Below are positions 11,567 through 24,216 of a stretch of DNA of 64,000 bases, piece by piece. The stretch spans positions 806,001 through 870,000 of the forward strand of contig NC_064552.1 of assembly GCF_023856365.1 (NCBI RefSeq), written 5' to 3'. Position 1 is the first letter of the stretch. Each line of letters starts with the position of its first letter. The translations under genes were made by a program, and so were the position numbers. This stretch comes from Brienomyrus brachyistius (taxonomy: Eukaryota > Chordata > Actinopteri > Osteoglossiformes > Mormyridae). The notes beneath the pieces were generated by a model. The model worked only from the letters and a program-made list of their open reading frames with translations, was not told the origin of the DNA and did no database searches.

Positions 11567-14500
11567 ATGGCGACTCACAGTACCATTGCAGACCTGCTGC
11601 CGGTCCAAAGCCAGTTGGACTACGCCCTGGAGGATGCCATATCGCCAGAAGAACAAATGGAGCTTGTGCTTCAGTATTTGAAGAAAATCGACGATAGGGG
11701 AAAGGATCTGAAAATCCCCGACTTTGAAGAAGGCGAGTGAAGTGAGGCGGGGCCGGGCTGCGCAGGAAGCGGCACCAACCTGTTGTTGCTTCACTGCTTC
11801 AGAGTAAAGGCTGAACATTCCGCGCAGTTACTGGTGCCTTTCCAGCGCTTCTCATGAGTGAAGGGCTCGTAACAGACTATTACCAGGCGGAAAGTCTAAA
11901 TCGAACGGGGGCGATGTCTTGGGTCGCAGCTTTTACATGTCACAAGCTAACAGTGTTTACAAATAGGTAACTAGATGTGGATGTCCGTGTTGCGCTTCAG
12001 CTCGATAGTCAGAGGTGGGTAATTCAGATTCAGAGAGTTAACGTACAGAAAGAGTCAGAATCACAGAGTATAACACTGGTTGGTTGGTCGGTCTGCATTT
12101 TTACTCTCTGGACGTGAATTGCCTACCTCTGCTGATAGTGCTGTACAGTGTATGGTCATTGCACGTTGTTTGTGTGCTTGGTGAGCTAGACTGGATACTA
12201 TCACCTGTATCTCCCCTGTATCATCTCTTTTGTTGTTTATTAAAGGTCCATACAGCATAGGTGCTGGATCCCTGTTGTCCATTAGTTCTTATATTGCACT
12301 TGTCTTGCACTGTCTTGTCGTTTATTGCACTCGTTTGTCTTTCCAAACAATGAAGCCATCTCCGAATCTGCTGCTTCTGTTGCAGGCCTGGAGTGGCTGA
12401 ACACAAAGGGTGCTCTCTCCCTGGCCACAGACCTTGTTGGGAAAGTGGTGGTGCTCGATTTCTTCACCTTCTGCTGCATCAACTGCATGCATCTGCTGCC
12501 AGACCTGCAGGAGCTGGAGCGGCGCCACCCTGTGGAAGGTGTGAAGGTCGCTGTGGGTCCCGGACGGATCACTGGCACACACCATCTCTGAGATGCTGCT
12601 TTTGTGAATGGGAGGGGAGAGGTGGCTCCTGGGGCTGCCTTCAGTCTGCATGGTCCGTTTCAGGCTTCCTTCCTGCCACTGTGAGACAGGCCGTCACTGC
12701 TCTGCAGGCCTGCTCCCATCAGAGCCACATATGGCTCTCAGGGCCGTCACTGCTCTGCAGGCCTGCTCTCATTAGAGCCACATATGGCTCTCAGGGTGAC
12801 ACCCCCCCCCCCTTCATTACATTCTCATATCCATGCATGGGGATAAGTATCTGTGTCACTGAGGATCTGAGTAAATATAACGATGTTAACAGGGGTTTCT
12901 GTTAGTTTTGCGGCTGTTAGTTTGGTTGCTGTTGGGTTAATTTGCCCCCCATCACCCACTGGGGGGGGAGGGGGGGTGCACTGAGTGGCCTGATAAGCCG
13001 TGTGGCTGACAGTCCCCAGTTGCGGGGGTTATCGAGGTTTGTCCCATGATGCTTTTAGTCTGCGTTAATGTGTTCAGCTCCTGTGAGACTCTGGACCCCC
13101 ACAGGGTGCCTTTATTTCCATGAGGACAAAGTGGGGGGGCTTAAAATAGGCTCCGGTGCCTTAATTTAGCACGTCCCTGCTGATACTATCTCTGCTGCGC
13201 AGCGTCCTCTGCCTGCCGGCCATTCAACAACATTATCAGGGCCGCGCCCTCGCTCTTAACCCCTGGCAGTGCTCTTGGTGCATTCCGCCAGGTATTCAGC
13301 ATGGAGGTTTGGGACAGGCTATCCTTGCCCCTGTGGTGGGACAGGGGTGCGCTGTTGCTGTTGCGCTTATGTCTTTGTGGTCACTTGATCGTTTACGGAC
13401 CATGGGTCAGTGTGACACGTCCTGTCGGCTGGGATGCTGTGGCATCGGGATGGTGCTGGACTGTTTGGTACCTTTGTCTGCCGTTCGGAAAGTATGAACA
13501 AGACCAGCAGCCTGGGGATTCTGCTTCTCTATCATTCTCTGGTTATTTAACCCACTCTTTTGTACACTGTTTTGCTATATAATTACACGTTTGTCTGGTA
13601 TTCATTTGATGCTCTCTCAATTGAACCAGCTTATTAAGTATATCAGAATTTTGTGATTGTAGTTAGAAAGAGCAGCAGTACAACACAACTTATACAGACA
13701 GATAATTTATTAATTCTGAAGGAAATTTGGTGTGTGTGTGTCATGGCCTGGGAAGTTTACCATGTGCCTTCTTGGAATAACATAAACCTTTCAGTTGTTG
13801 AGTGGCTTTTGTTGCATGCTGAGATCCCTTAGGTAAGTTAGGTAGAGCTTTTCTAACTAAAACCCCGATCAGATAGACCCCATGTATCTCCTTCATCACA
13901 TCAGCCACTGAGCTGTGTCCTGTCTGCCTGTGTCCTGTCTGCCTGTGTCCTGTCTGCCTGTGTCCTGTCTGCCTGTGTCCTGTCTGCCTGTGTCCTGTCT
14001 GCCTGTGTCCTGTCTGCCTGTGTCCTGTCTGCCCGTGTCCTGTCTGCCCGTGTCCTGTCTGCCTGTGTCCTGTCTGCCTGTGTCCTGTCTGCCTGTGTCC
14101 TGTCTGCCTGTGTCCTGTCTGCCCGTGTCCTGTCTGCCCGTGTCCTGTCTGCCCGTGTCCTGTCTGCCCGTGTCCTGTCTGCCCGTGTCCTGTCTGCCCG
14201 TGTCCTGTCTGCCCGTGTCCTGTCTGCCCGTGTCCTGTCTGCCCGTGTCCTGTCTGCCTGTGTCCTGTCTGCCTGTGTCCTGTCTGCCTGTGTCCTGTCT
14301 GCCCGTGTCCTGTCTGCCTGTGTCCTGTCTGCCCGTGTCCTGTCTGCCCGTGTCCTGTCTGCCTGTGTCCTGTCTGCCTGTGTCCTGTCTGCCCGTGTCC
14401 TGTCTGCCCGTGTCCTGTCTGCCCGTGTCCTGTCTGCCCGTGTCCTGTCTGCCCGTGTCCTGTCTGCCTGTGTCCTGTCTGCCCGTGTCCTGTCTGCCCG

Positions 14501-17500
14501 TGTCCTGTCTGCCCGTGTCCTGTCTGCCCGTGTCCTGTCTGCCCGTGTCCTGTCTGCCTGTGTCCTGTCTGCCTGTGTCCTGTCTGCCTGTGTCCTGTCT
14601 GCCCGTGTCCTGTCTGCCTGTGTCCTGTCTGCCCGTGTCCTGTCTGCCCGTGTCCTGTCTGCCTGTGTCCTGTCTGCCTGTGTCCTGTCTGCCTGTGTCC
14701 TGTCTGCCTGTGTCCTGTCTGCCCGTGTCCTGTCTGCCTGTGTCCTGTCTGCCTGTGTCCTGTCTGCCTGTGTCCTGTCTGCCCGTGTCCTGTCTGCCCG
14801 TGTCCTGTCTGCCCGTGTCCTGTCTGCCTGTGTCCTGTCTGCCTGTGTCCTGTCTGCCTGTGTCCTGTCTGCCCGTGTCCTGTCTGCCCGTGTCCTGTCT
14901 GCCCGTGTCCTGTCTGCCCGTGTCCTGTCTGCCCGTGTCCTGTCTGCCTGTGTCCTGTCTGCCGTCACACAGTGTGACCCACTCTGCCTGAAATGTGAGT
15001 TTGGGCCTCACTAAGTATCCAGCCGCACCTTTTATTTTTGGAACTTAATCTCCGGTCCCATCCCCCCCCCCATGCAATTTTGAGCTTAAGTTCCGATGTT
15101 GCATTCTAGGTTCTTCCACAAAATCCCAGTGAGGTTTAGGTCTAGATCAGGCTGGTTCAGACTGGTTCAGCTAAGTCACCGCGGCTTTCTGGCATTTCAG
15201 CTTGTCTTGCTGCTGCTCTTTAACCTGGGGGGTGGAGAGGCCCAGACCTCCCTGCATCCTCTAGGTCTCTGTGTGACTTTCTGGATGATTTCCGCCGCCT
15301 GAAGGTGATGGCTGACGGAAAGCACAAATCGGTTTACACTGATAAAAACCTCAGGGAGATCTTTAAATGGAGCAATGTGCCGAGGGCTTGGTGAGGGCCA
15401 ACGCCATTTGGGGGGCACGGCAGCTGCGTGAGCACCCCCTGGCCCGCCCGCCCTGCCCACCACAGCGCAGCCTGACCCGCTTCCGATTTGCCAGGCGTAT
15501 AAAAGAGGAAATGAGGCCAGCTGAAGTACGTCAGTGATGCCCCAGGTGGGCCAGCGTCCCGCTCCTGTGCCGCCGTGCTGCGTCGGCGCTCTGCTCTCCT
15601 CCAGCTAACATCACTGTCTCCTTGTGAAACTGCCCTGCCGGCCTGAGCTCCTCCTCAGTGCTAATTGGTTATTTAGGTTGTCCATGTGACCTAGGGAGGT
15701 GGGGCGTGTGTGGGTCCCCTGAGGACCCCTGGTTTGACGGTGACTGAGCCGGCTGTCTGTCTGCCTGCTGCGTGAAGGTGCACAGGACCCTCATGCCTTG
15801 CTTAACGCCCCTCCCCCCCAACCCACATGCGGCCCGGTCCTGGAAGCCTCGTTTTGGACTGTCCCTTGTCCTGACCCTTGTCCCCCCTCCCCTCCCCTGC
15901 AGACGGCCTGCTGGTGGTGGGTGTCCACTCGGCGAAGTTCCCACATGAGCGAGAAGCGGCCAGCGTGCGGAGCGCTGTGCTGCGACATGCTATTGGCCAT
16001 CCTGTAGTGAACGACGGCCATGCCTGCCTTTGGCAGGCCCTTGAGGTGTCCTGCTGGCCCACCCTGGTGCTGCTTGGCCCACGAGGAAACCTGCTCTTCT
16101 CCCTGGTGGGCGAGGGACACCGCGACCGCCTCTTCCTGTTCACCCAGGCCTCCCTGCGACACTATGGCCAAGCCGGGCAGCTGCGGCCTGGCGCTGCCCT
16201 GCTAGAGAAACTGTGCCGGGACACAGTGCCCCCCTCTGCTCTGGCCTTCCCAGGGAAGGTGGCGATGGACCGTGAGGGGCAGCGGCTGGTCGTGGCGGAC
16301 ACCGGCCACCACAGGATCCTTGTTCTCTCCAGCCGAGGACACGTGCTTCACTCCGTGGGGGGTAAGGTGTCTCCAGTTCTGCCAGAGTAAATATGCGTGC
16401 ATGCTTCACCTGGGCTGTAGTCTGTTTGAGTGCTCAGGTGTTTCTGTGCAGGGCCAGTGAGCGGGTGGAGAGACGGGAATGTGGCGGAGGCCTTGTTCAG
16501 CTCCCCCCAGGGCGTCGCCTTTAAGGGAGATGTGGTTTTCGTCGCTGACACTGAGAATCACCTCATCAGAAAGGTATAGATCACGATATAGATCATAGAT
16601 CACAGTGCAGGCAGGCAGACCCTGCAGGGGTGCAGATATGGGCCAGTTCCCAATTGACCAGGGGCATTGACAGAATTCAGGCACCCCCCCAGCTCTAACT
16701 GTGTTCCTGACCACCCTTGAGCAAGTTACTGATTCACCATTAAAATCATCATTAATAAACCGTACCTCAGCAGCATGCAGGTCCCTGTAGTGAAGAGATG
16801 ATTATGATGTGCGTGTCTGTGCCGTCAGTTGTTCTGCTTTAAGTCCTGCCCCCCGTCCAGATCGATCTCCTGGAGGGGAAGGTTAGCACTCTGGCTGGTG
16901 TGGGGGTGCAGGGCACAGACAAGGAGGGGGGGGGCTTTGGCCCCCTGCAACCTATCAGCTCGCCTTGGGACCTGGCCCTGGGCACTGCTGGTAAGTACTG
17001 CTCGTGAGCTGTAGTACATTGGCCTGTGCTGTATGTGGGTCTGCCGCTCCGCCTGTGCCGCCTGCCTGTGGGTCTGCCGCTCCGCCTGTGCCGCCTGCCT
17101 GTGGGTCTGCCGCTCCGCCTGTGCCGCCTGCCTGTGGGTCTGCCGCTCCGCCTGTGCCGCCTGCCTGTGGGTCTGCCGCTCCGCCTGTGCCGCGCTCCAG
17201 CCTCCTTTAATGACCCTGTGTATGTGTGTTCCTGCTTCCAGGTGGCCCGGAAGATGGCGTCCTCTGGATCGCAATGGCCGGCACCCACCAGCTGTGGGCG
17301 CTGTTCCTGGAGGATGGGAAGCTGCCTAAAGGCAGGTGTGTGCTGGCAAGCAGGCCAAGCATGTCAGTAGGGCCCGGCTTGGTGCATTTTGGGGCCCTGA
17401 GCTGCTCCCTCTGATTCCGTTTCCAGGGAATGCCCCAAGGGCACGTGCATGCGGTTTGCCGGCAGTGGCAGCGAGGAGAACCGCAACAACGCCTACCCCC

Positions 17501-19338
17501 ACAAGGCGGGCTTCGCACAGCCCTCGGGCCTGGCTGCTGAGCCAGACGCGCCCTGGGCCTGCCTGTTCATAGCCGACAGCGAGAGCAGCACCGTCCGCAC
17601 CGTGTCCACTGTGGACGGGGCCGTCAGGAACCTGGTCGGAGGAGAGAGGGACCCGCTGGTGAGGCTGGGGAGCTGATTGTCTTTGGTTTGACGGGTGGGT
17701 ATGTCCAGCGGCTCCGGTCGCAGGAGAATGGGGTTCATCACCAGCTATTTTGAAGACCATGTCGTATCTATTAGATTTTGTGTCAAATGGTACATCTTTT
17801 AAAAGAGGAGATATCTTAGATGAGAGAAAAAGACGTCAGAGGTTGTACTTTGTGCACTTTAGAGTCCAACACATTTATTAAACATAAGGATATGCCGCAC
17901 TTATATTGATTACTAAGTTTTGGGTGTCATTAAATGCCTCATTAATATCTTAGCCACCCTACTAATCTGCTTAACAAATTGCGGGCGTAAATAAATGTCC
18001 GTATAACACCGAAAAGCTGGCGCCTGGCAAATGTTTCACCTGTCATCTGAAGCCCTGGTGATTCCTGCACATGCGTGACGCGATATCGATGTGATACCGG
18101 CCAGCCCTACCCCAAGGCGGTATGCGAGTCGTGTGGGTGACACACGTGGGTCCACAGCTTCACCCGGCTCCTCCGATTTTGTCCTGCCAGAATCTCTTCG
18201 CTTTCGGAGACGTGGATGGCGCTGGGGTTAGCGCCAAGCTGCAGCACCCGCTGGCCGTGGCCTGGAGCCGTCAGAAGCAGCTGCTGTACGTCGCCGACTC
18301 CTACAACCACAAGGTATGTGGGACCAGTCTGAGCCAGTCTGAGGTACCGGTGCAGCCCACAGGCCGCCCTGGCCTTCACCTCGGTGTATCGGCCTTCCGC
18401 TTTCGGTCAGGATGACAAGCGATGTCTGTAGAGCCACCATGGCACATGTCCGTCCACGTTTGTGTACAGATCAAGGTGGTGGACCCAGGGACCAAACAGT
18501 GCAGGGTGCTGGCCGGCAGCGGGGAGGCGGCAGGTGCCCTGGGGCCCTTCAGCGTGGCTGGCTTCAGTGAGCCGGGGGGGCTGTGTGTGGGGGCCGACGA
18601 TGAGGTGCTCTACGTGGCCGACACTAACAACCACCAGATCAAGGTCCTGCACCTGGAGAGTGGCATGGTGTCACTGGTGAGGCTTGGGGAGGGACTTCTG
18701 GCTGATGGTGGGCTGGGACTGTGTCACAGCTCTCTCTCTCGCTCCCTCCCTCCCTCCAGCTGCCCGTCTCTGTGGAGCAGGACGTCACGGATACCATAGC
18801 CCCCACCGCCCCCAGGAAGGCCCCCCCGCTGCCCAGATCTGCCCCCAAAGTGGAGATGTCCCCACTGATTGCGCCTCCTGGAATAAGGATAAAACTGCGG
18901 CTGCAGCTCTCGCTGCCAGCCGGGTCCAGTCTGACCCCGGAGGCCCCCAGCTTCTGGGCCCTGTCTGCAGACGGTGAGCCGCTCATCACCCCCGCCCCCA
19001 ACCCAAACCCCATTTCCATAGCACTCCAGAGCTGTTGCGGTGTGGCGTTGTCTCCTATTGAGGTATCCATTCTGCCCCCTACAGGGGAGGAGTGGCTCCT
19101 GCAAGACCAGCATGTGAGCGGGGACATCACAGACATGTCTGAGCTGCCGTCTGTCACGGTGCTCGTCCCGGCGACGGCTCCGCAGGCCACGCCCACTCTG
19201 GTGCTGGACGTGTGGCTGTGTTTCTGTGGTGTGGGGGGCACGTGCATGATGAGAGCGGTGTCCTTCCGGCAGCCGCTGAGCGTTGCCGGTGAACCGTGCG
19301 ACGCCACCGTGGAGGTTACGCTGCCCCACGCCTTCTGA
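11567..19338 (+). CDS. NHLRC2: NHL repeat-containing protein 2, 11 coding exons, about 717 aa
   Basis: Cytosolic protein with an N-terminal thioredoxin-like domain, a six-bladed NHL beta-propeller and a C-terminal beta domain; in humans it is essential and linked to FINCA disease. Exons: 11567-11732, 12386-12538, 15903-16361, 16452-16573, 16861-16990, 17242-17335, 17427-17658, 18191-18313, 18470-18676, 18760-18973, 19085-19338; phases agree. Landmarks: [17 protein letters not shown] with the CCINC motif, [82 protein letters not shown] and the C-terminal EEWLLQ block. Length is close to the human protein (726 aa). Intron 1 appears to start with GC (GAAGAAG|GCGAGT), because only that donor keeps the frame into GLEWLN. 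Intron 2 holds a 1-kb 15-bp minisatellite. Confidence 0.96.
13915..14963. repeat. 15-bp minisatellite, about 70 copies, NHLRC2 intron 2
   Basis: Unit tgtcctgtctgcctg, nearly perfect over 1.05 kb, with a single C/T dimorphic site (gcctg or gcccg) scattered along the array. Divisible by three, so frames of about 355-370 codons exist on both strands ([20 protein letters not shown] repeats); these are not proteins. Confidence 0.98.
17024..17197. repeat. 33-bp minisatellite, 5 copies, NHLRC2 intron 5
   Basis: Unit tgggtctgccgctccgcctg plus tgccgcctgcctg repeated five times, ending about 40 bp before the exon 6 acceptor. Confidence 0.95.
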
Positions 19339-20260
19339 AGGCCTCGGGTTTCCATTTCCTCACTCCTACGCTCATCCTTTTCTGCCGCCTCCGGCTACAG
19401 GGGTCTCCTCGGCGCCCCCTAACCCGGCGGCAGCACAATCAAGTGCCTGTTGGGGACCTGGTCCCTCCCAAAGCAGTGCTGCAGCTGGTGGTGTTTGCTC
19501 ACGAGATTTAAATTCTCCGCAGAGCTCTGGCACTGCCCTGCCAGGCCGAGTGGAGCTTAACATCTCCTTTAGAGGAGCACTTATGCACTTATGATGTCGA
19601 TTTTAACTTGTGTTTACTGTTTATGTCTAAATAACTGATGACTAAATGCTTTATTGGGACATAATAACATAAATATTGAGTTAGAGTATAGCTGTCCTGC
19701 TATCTGACCTCTTTGAGCGCCGCCCTGCTGGCCAATTTGGATAGCTGCGCTCGCCTCATTCTGCCACACCCATGTCCTCTGTGTTGCTCAGTGATATGCG
19801 TCTAAAATCCAAGTGAATCCCAGGATGCCACATGGGGCCAATTCCCCAGAGCTGCCCCACCCCCGCGTTGCCATGACTAAGTCTCTGGGTGCCTCAAAGA
19901 CAAGGATGGTTCTGGGGGGTGCAGGCCTGCTCTGGTGCCACTGTGGTGTGGACCCTGTCGGGCCTGGTCCTGGCAGGGCTCCGCACCCTCTGCCTGCTGG
20001 TTTCGGCCAGTTCCCACAGGAGTTCCTTCCTGCGAATAAAAGGCAGGTGTGGTACAGGCTGCCCATGTCACTGTCAACAGCAAAGAGAGAAGCGGGACCC
20101 CGTCGGCTGACAGGCTTCACACATGTGACCGTTTGTCAGAATATGAATATTGTAATAAAACATTTGGTCAGAGTCAGTTTCAGCTTCTTCACTTAAAGCT
20201 TCTCAGGTCCTATGTGTCACTATGAGGTCTGGTTGGCGAAGTGGGACTCTGTGCCTGACG
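19339..20260 (+). other. NHLRC2 3' UTR and downstream sequence
   Basis: AATAAA-type signals occur near 20034 and at 20154-20159 ('tgtaataaaac'); the second is a good candidate for the NHLRC2 poly(A) site. No coding potential seen. Confidence 0.5.
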
Positions 20261-20261
20261 G

Positions 20262-20548
20262 TGTGGGGGGGGGGGTACGACACTGCATGGGATGTGTGGG
20301 TAATATACGGTGTGGGGGGGGGTACGACGGTGCATGGGATGTGTGGGTAATATACGGTGTGGGGGGGGGTACGACGGTGCATGGGATGTGTGGGTAATAT
20401 ACGGTGTGGGGGGGGGTACGACGGTGCATGGGATGTGTGGGTAATATACGGTGTGGGGGGGGGTACGACGGTGCATGGGATGTGTGGGTAATATACGGTG
20501 TGGGGGGGGGTACGACGGTGCATGGGATGTGTGGGTAATATACGGTGT
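20262..20548. repeat. About 47-bp minisatellite with G-runs, 6 copies
   Basis: Units of 'gtacgacggtgcatgggatg' plus 'tgtgggtaatatacggtgtg' and a run of 8-10 G. Copy-to-copy differences are mostly in G-run length. Confidence 0.95.
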
Positions 20549-20944
20549 GATGGAGCTGCCGGTGTCATGATGCACGGCCCTCTATGGAAAGGCGCTATAT
20601 AATATAATCAGATGGAAGCATGTGCTGCGCTTGAGCAGGTCTGTGGAACCCCTAGAGGAAGCCTGTGCCTGTCTGTCAGTCCTGCCCGGTTTGCCCCCAC
20701 CTCCGGCAGCTCGGAAAACAGGAAGCTGTCACCGCAAATGATGGAGTGCCTCAGTGCACAGCCAGGGATGCACTGCCAGTGTCAACAAGCAGTGGGGAGT
20801 AGGGGGTGCAGCAAGGGCCCCTCCAGGCCGCAAATCCCAAAGCAGCGTGACGTGCTCATGCAGAACCGAGCCACCTGGCCGCCCTTCCCTACAGCATCAC
20901 GCAGTGGCAGCAGGGTCACATGACCGCTAGTCAGGTGCCCTCAC

Positions 20945-21258
20945 CGTGAGGTGAGAACCGCGGCAGCCTGCTGGACCCCGAGGCCGTGCGGTCAGACAGT
21001 GGTTAAGGGGCAGCCTGCTGGACCCCTTACCCCCCCGAGCCTGCGCGGTCGGACCATTGTTAAGGGGCAGCCTACTGGACCGCTTGCTTCCTCCTTCCAA
21101 GGCTGTGAGGTCGGACTGCGATTAAGGGGCAGCCTACTGGACTTCTCGCTCCCTCCAAGGCCGTACGGTCGGACTGCGGTTAAGGGGCAGCCTACTGGAC
21201 TTCTTGCTCCCTCCAAGGCCGTACGGTCGGACTGCGGTTAAGGGGCAGCCTACTGGAC
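20945..21258. repeat. About 58-bp minisatellite, 5 copies
   Basis: Each unit contains 'ttaaggggcagcctactgga' followed by a pyrimidine-rich linker and 'ccgtacggtcggactgcgg'. The two outer copies are the most diverged. Confidence 0.93.
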
Positions 21259-23043
21259 TCCTCTTGTGCCTGGTCAGATTGACTTGGCTCCATTGTTATA
21301 TATACAGTTAGATTTTCACTGGGTCTGTTTTCACAAAGCAGTGGCCATACGCACACAAACTATAGCAATAGCACACCAGACTGTGTATATATCCACTGCA
21401 TATGAGCGCCACTGAGCCCCAGAGACACATTCCCCATGTGTGTGAACATAGTTGGCCGATTAACCTGGTTCTGAAGTTTCTGAAGTTCTCAAAAGGAGAT
21501 GCTGGGCTGTAGCCAATGAAAATTGAAAGTGACTCTCAGAGCGCTGAGGCATCCCTTTGAAACCCTCAGTATGTCATATCTGCTCAGGTGAGAAGATGCA
21601 GGTGTAGCTTACACTGAGGACAGAAAGAGGGTGTACACCGCATTCCATCAGATTCTCAGGGTATACGGGGGTGCTAGAGATGCCAGTAGAAGGACAGCAG
21701 GGCAGGATCTAAGCTGCTACAGTTACTTACATGGGACCTCACTGCGGGTTTTTATACAGAGCGGATCACACAGCTGCCGCGGACCAAACTTAAGATAATG
21801 GAGCCTAGACATCATCCGGCAGCCTCCGTCTTTTAAAAGCCACTCTGGACTCGACGCGATGGGGCGATACGCTAATCGCCTCCCAGGCTGAGAGCCAGGC
21901 TTTCCTCCCAAGCAATCCCGGGCGTCCGAGAGGCAAACATGCCGTTCGCTGACTGTATGTCTGCGGAAGAATAAGAAGCCTCTTTCTCGGGGACTGGGCC
22001 GGTCCCGAACAGCTGGGGTACAACTTAAACCACGGAAAAGTTATCCTCGGTCGATCGGGGGTGTCCGGGCATACGTTTTGAGAGGAAAGCACGATCCCCG
22101 GTGCCGGTTTCTGCTTTTCGTTTTCCTTTCATCCTCTTCGTCTTTCTGCCGCTTGGAGCGTCTCCAGTGCATTAAAATGCGCAGCTGCGCAGCTCTGATC
22201 TCATTCTCCCCACACAGCAGTCGCAGCCCGGATCTTTCCAAAGACTTCTGGAGGAACTGCGGGTCCGAGAGGGTTTACCTGTAAAACTAAATTAAACCAA
22301 AGACGCCCTTGAGTCTGCAGTCAGACCGCGGCGATCACCGGCGGATGCGGCATCGGGTCGATCAAGTGAACAGCGTGCGAGGGATTGCTCCCAAAGTTTA
22401 AAGAATAATGACAGGGGCAGGTCAAAAGAAAACAGGTAACTAAAATACGCAGGAGCCCGTCGGATGTTCGGTCCTTTACAAACAACATGTCATAGCAAGA
22501 AACGCTCCGTATTCCTAAACTTTTTTTATATTATATTTTTATTAAATTAGGCTGCTGCTATGCCACAAATACCCCACGATGAGTCGCATAGGGAGATGTA
22601 AATGAATATTCTAAATGAATGAAATGGTTCCAGAGCAGAAGAAAGAGGAATGTCTGCTCTTCATTCTAATTTTGCACGTATTTTGTTAACTGTACACACA
22701 CATCGAGAGCAGACATCGAGAGACACCTTATGCGTGCTTGAGCAGTGTGCTTTCTGATCTGGAAACTACAACAGTCTCTATAACAAATATATTTACTTGA
22801 CAATTTTCCTACGGTGCGTAATCACGCGCGTGCGGTCCTGCCGGGGGTGCCCGCTGCTGGGACATGAGCGCTTATTAACAGGAGGCTCAATTGGTCGCGA
22901 AGTGCCATGATGTCACCGCTGCTTTAACGTCTCCCGGACTCCCGGCGGAGTGAGAGAAGCGCCCGCTTGCTCCAGCCCCAGCCGGCGGTGCTCGGGACGG
23001 CCGCATTCATGAAGGCGGCTGCATCCGTGCAGCGTGGCTCACC
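21259..23043 (+). other. Upstream region and likely 5' UTR of ADRB1
   Basis: No gene seen. Becomes GC-rich in the last 250 bp before the ADRB1 start. A TATA-like AT-rich block lies near 22510-22550. The transcription start cannot be placed from the sequence. Confidence 0.45.
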
Positions 23044-24216
23044 ATGGGAGATGGGGCAGCTCATGTCCGGCACGGCAACGGCTCGGGTGAAGCCGGGGAA
23101 CGGGACGCCGCCTCGCAGTACACTGAAATGACGGAGCAGTGGGTGGTGGGAATGGGGATGCTTCTGGGACTGATCGTGCTCACCATCGTCATTGGGAATA
23201 TACTTGTGATAGTGGCCATAGCCAAGAACCAGCGGCTCCAAACGCTAACCAACCTGTTCATAGTGTCCCTGGCTTGCGCGGACCTGATCATGGGCTTGCT
23301 GGTGGTGCCTTTCGGTGCCGTCCTGGTGGTCACAGACTCTTGGCTCTACGGGTCCTTCTTTTGCGAGTTTTGGATTTCGGTGGACGTCCTTTGCGTTACT
23401 GCCAGCATCGAGACGCTCTGCGTCATCGCCATTGACAGGTACCTAGCCATCACCTCTCCCTTCCGGTACCAAAGCTTACTCACTAAAGCCAGGGCAAAGG
23501 CCATCGTGTGCGCCGTGTGGGCGATCTCGGCGCTGGTTTCATTCCTCCCCATCCTGAGTCACTGGTCGAGAGATGCCACTGAGACCGCCTGCTACGACAA
23601 TCCCGAGTGCTGTGACTTTGTCACCAACCCGGCGTACGCGGTCACATCCTCCATAATCTCGTTTTACATTCCGCTCGTGGTGATGATTTTCGTGTATGCC
23701 AGAGTGTACAGGGAGGCCAAGAAGCAGCTGGAGAAGATCGGCCGGTGCGAAGGCAGGTTTCTTCACACGTCGGCCAGGAGGAAGCCGTGCAAAATCCTGG
23801 CCATAAAAGAGCAAAAGGCGCTGAAGACGCTGGGCATAATCATGGGCACTTTCACGCTCTGCTGGCTGCCCTTCTTCATCGTCAACGTGGCGAGAGTGTT
23901 TTGCGCAGAGGTGGTGGACAAAAACCTCTTCGTCTTCCTAAACTGGCTGGGCTACGCGAACTCGGCTTTCAACCCCATTATATACTGCCGGAGTCCGGAC
24001 TTTCGGAAAGCCTTCAAAAGCCTGCTATGCTGCCCTAGGCAGGCGGACCGGCGGCTCCACGTCAGCTCCTGCGACCTGTCGCGCTGCTCCGGCGGATTCA
24101 TTAACTCCCTGGACCCCAGCATGATCGGAACCTGGTCGGAGTGCAACGGGCTGGACAGCAGTGACTGCAGCCTGGACAAAAACGGCAAGTCGACGTACCC
24201 TGAGTCCGAGTTGTAA
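23044..24216 (+). CDS. ADRB1: Beta-1 adrenergic receptor, single exon, 390 aa
   Basis: Class A GPCR of the plasma membrane for adrenaline and noradrenaline, coupling to Gs. Intronless as in other vertebrates. Seven hydrophobic segments begin at about residue 35. Key residues: N12 in an NGS glycosylation site; D114 in helix 3 (FWISVDVLC), the amine anchor; DRY at 131-133; S202, S203 and S206 in helix 5 for the catechol; CWLP at 273-276; N300 (LNWLGY); NPIIY at 310-314; C329/C330 as palmitoylation candidates. The C-terminal ESEL fits a class I PDZ ligand, comparable to ESKV in human beta-1. Shorter than the human protein (477 aa), mainly in the N terminus, third loop and tail. Assigned to beta-1 rather than beta-2 because it sits between NHLRC2 and CCDC186. 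Confidence 0.96.
   Translation: MGDGAAHVRHGNGSGEAGERDAASQYTEMTEQWVVGMGMLLGLIVLTIVIGNILVIVAIAKNQRLQTLTNLFIVSLACADLIMGLLVVPFGAVLVVTDSWLYGSFFCEFWISVDVLCVTASIETLCVIAIDRYLAITSPFRYQSLLTKARAKAIVCAVWAISALVSFLPILSHWSRDATETACYDNPECCDFVTNPAYAVTSSIISFYIPLVVMIFVYARVYREAKKQLEKIGRCEGRFLHTSARRKPCKILAIKEQKALKTLGIIMGTFTLCWLPFFIVNVARVFCAEVVDKNLFVFLNWLGYANSAFNPIIYCRSPDFRKAFKSLLCCPRQADRRLHVSSCDLSRCSGGFINSLDPSMIGTWSECNGLDSSDCSLDKNGKSTYPESEL

Noticed and set aside
12393..12905. 170-codon plus-strand frame overlapping NHLRC2 exon 2
   Set aside because: Out of frame with the thioredoxin-like exon (12386-12538), which carries the conserved CCINC motif; a shadow frame.
13915..14963. CRISPR-like regular repeats
   Set aside because: No unique spacers between the units and the genome is eukaryotic; this is a minisatellite. 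The same holds for all other arrays here.
13896..15011. Frames of 355-371 codons on both strands (QDTGR, ADRTQ, SCLPV repeats)
   Set aside because: 15-bp tandem repeat in an NHLRC2 intron; no splice signals or recognised protein.
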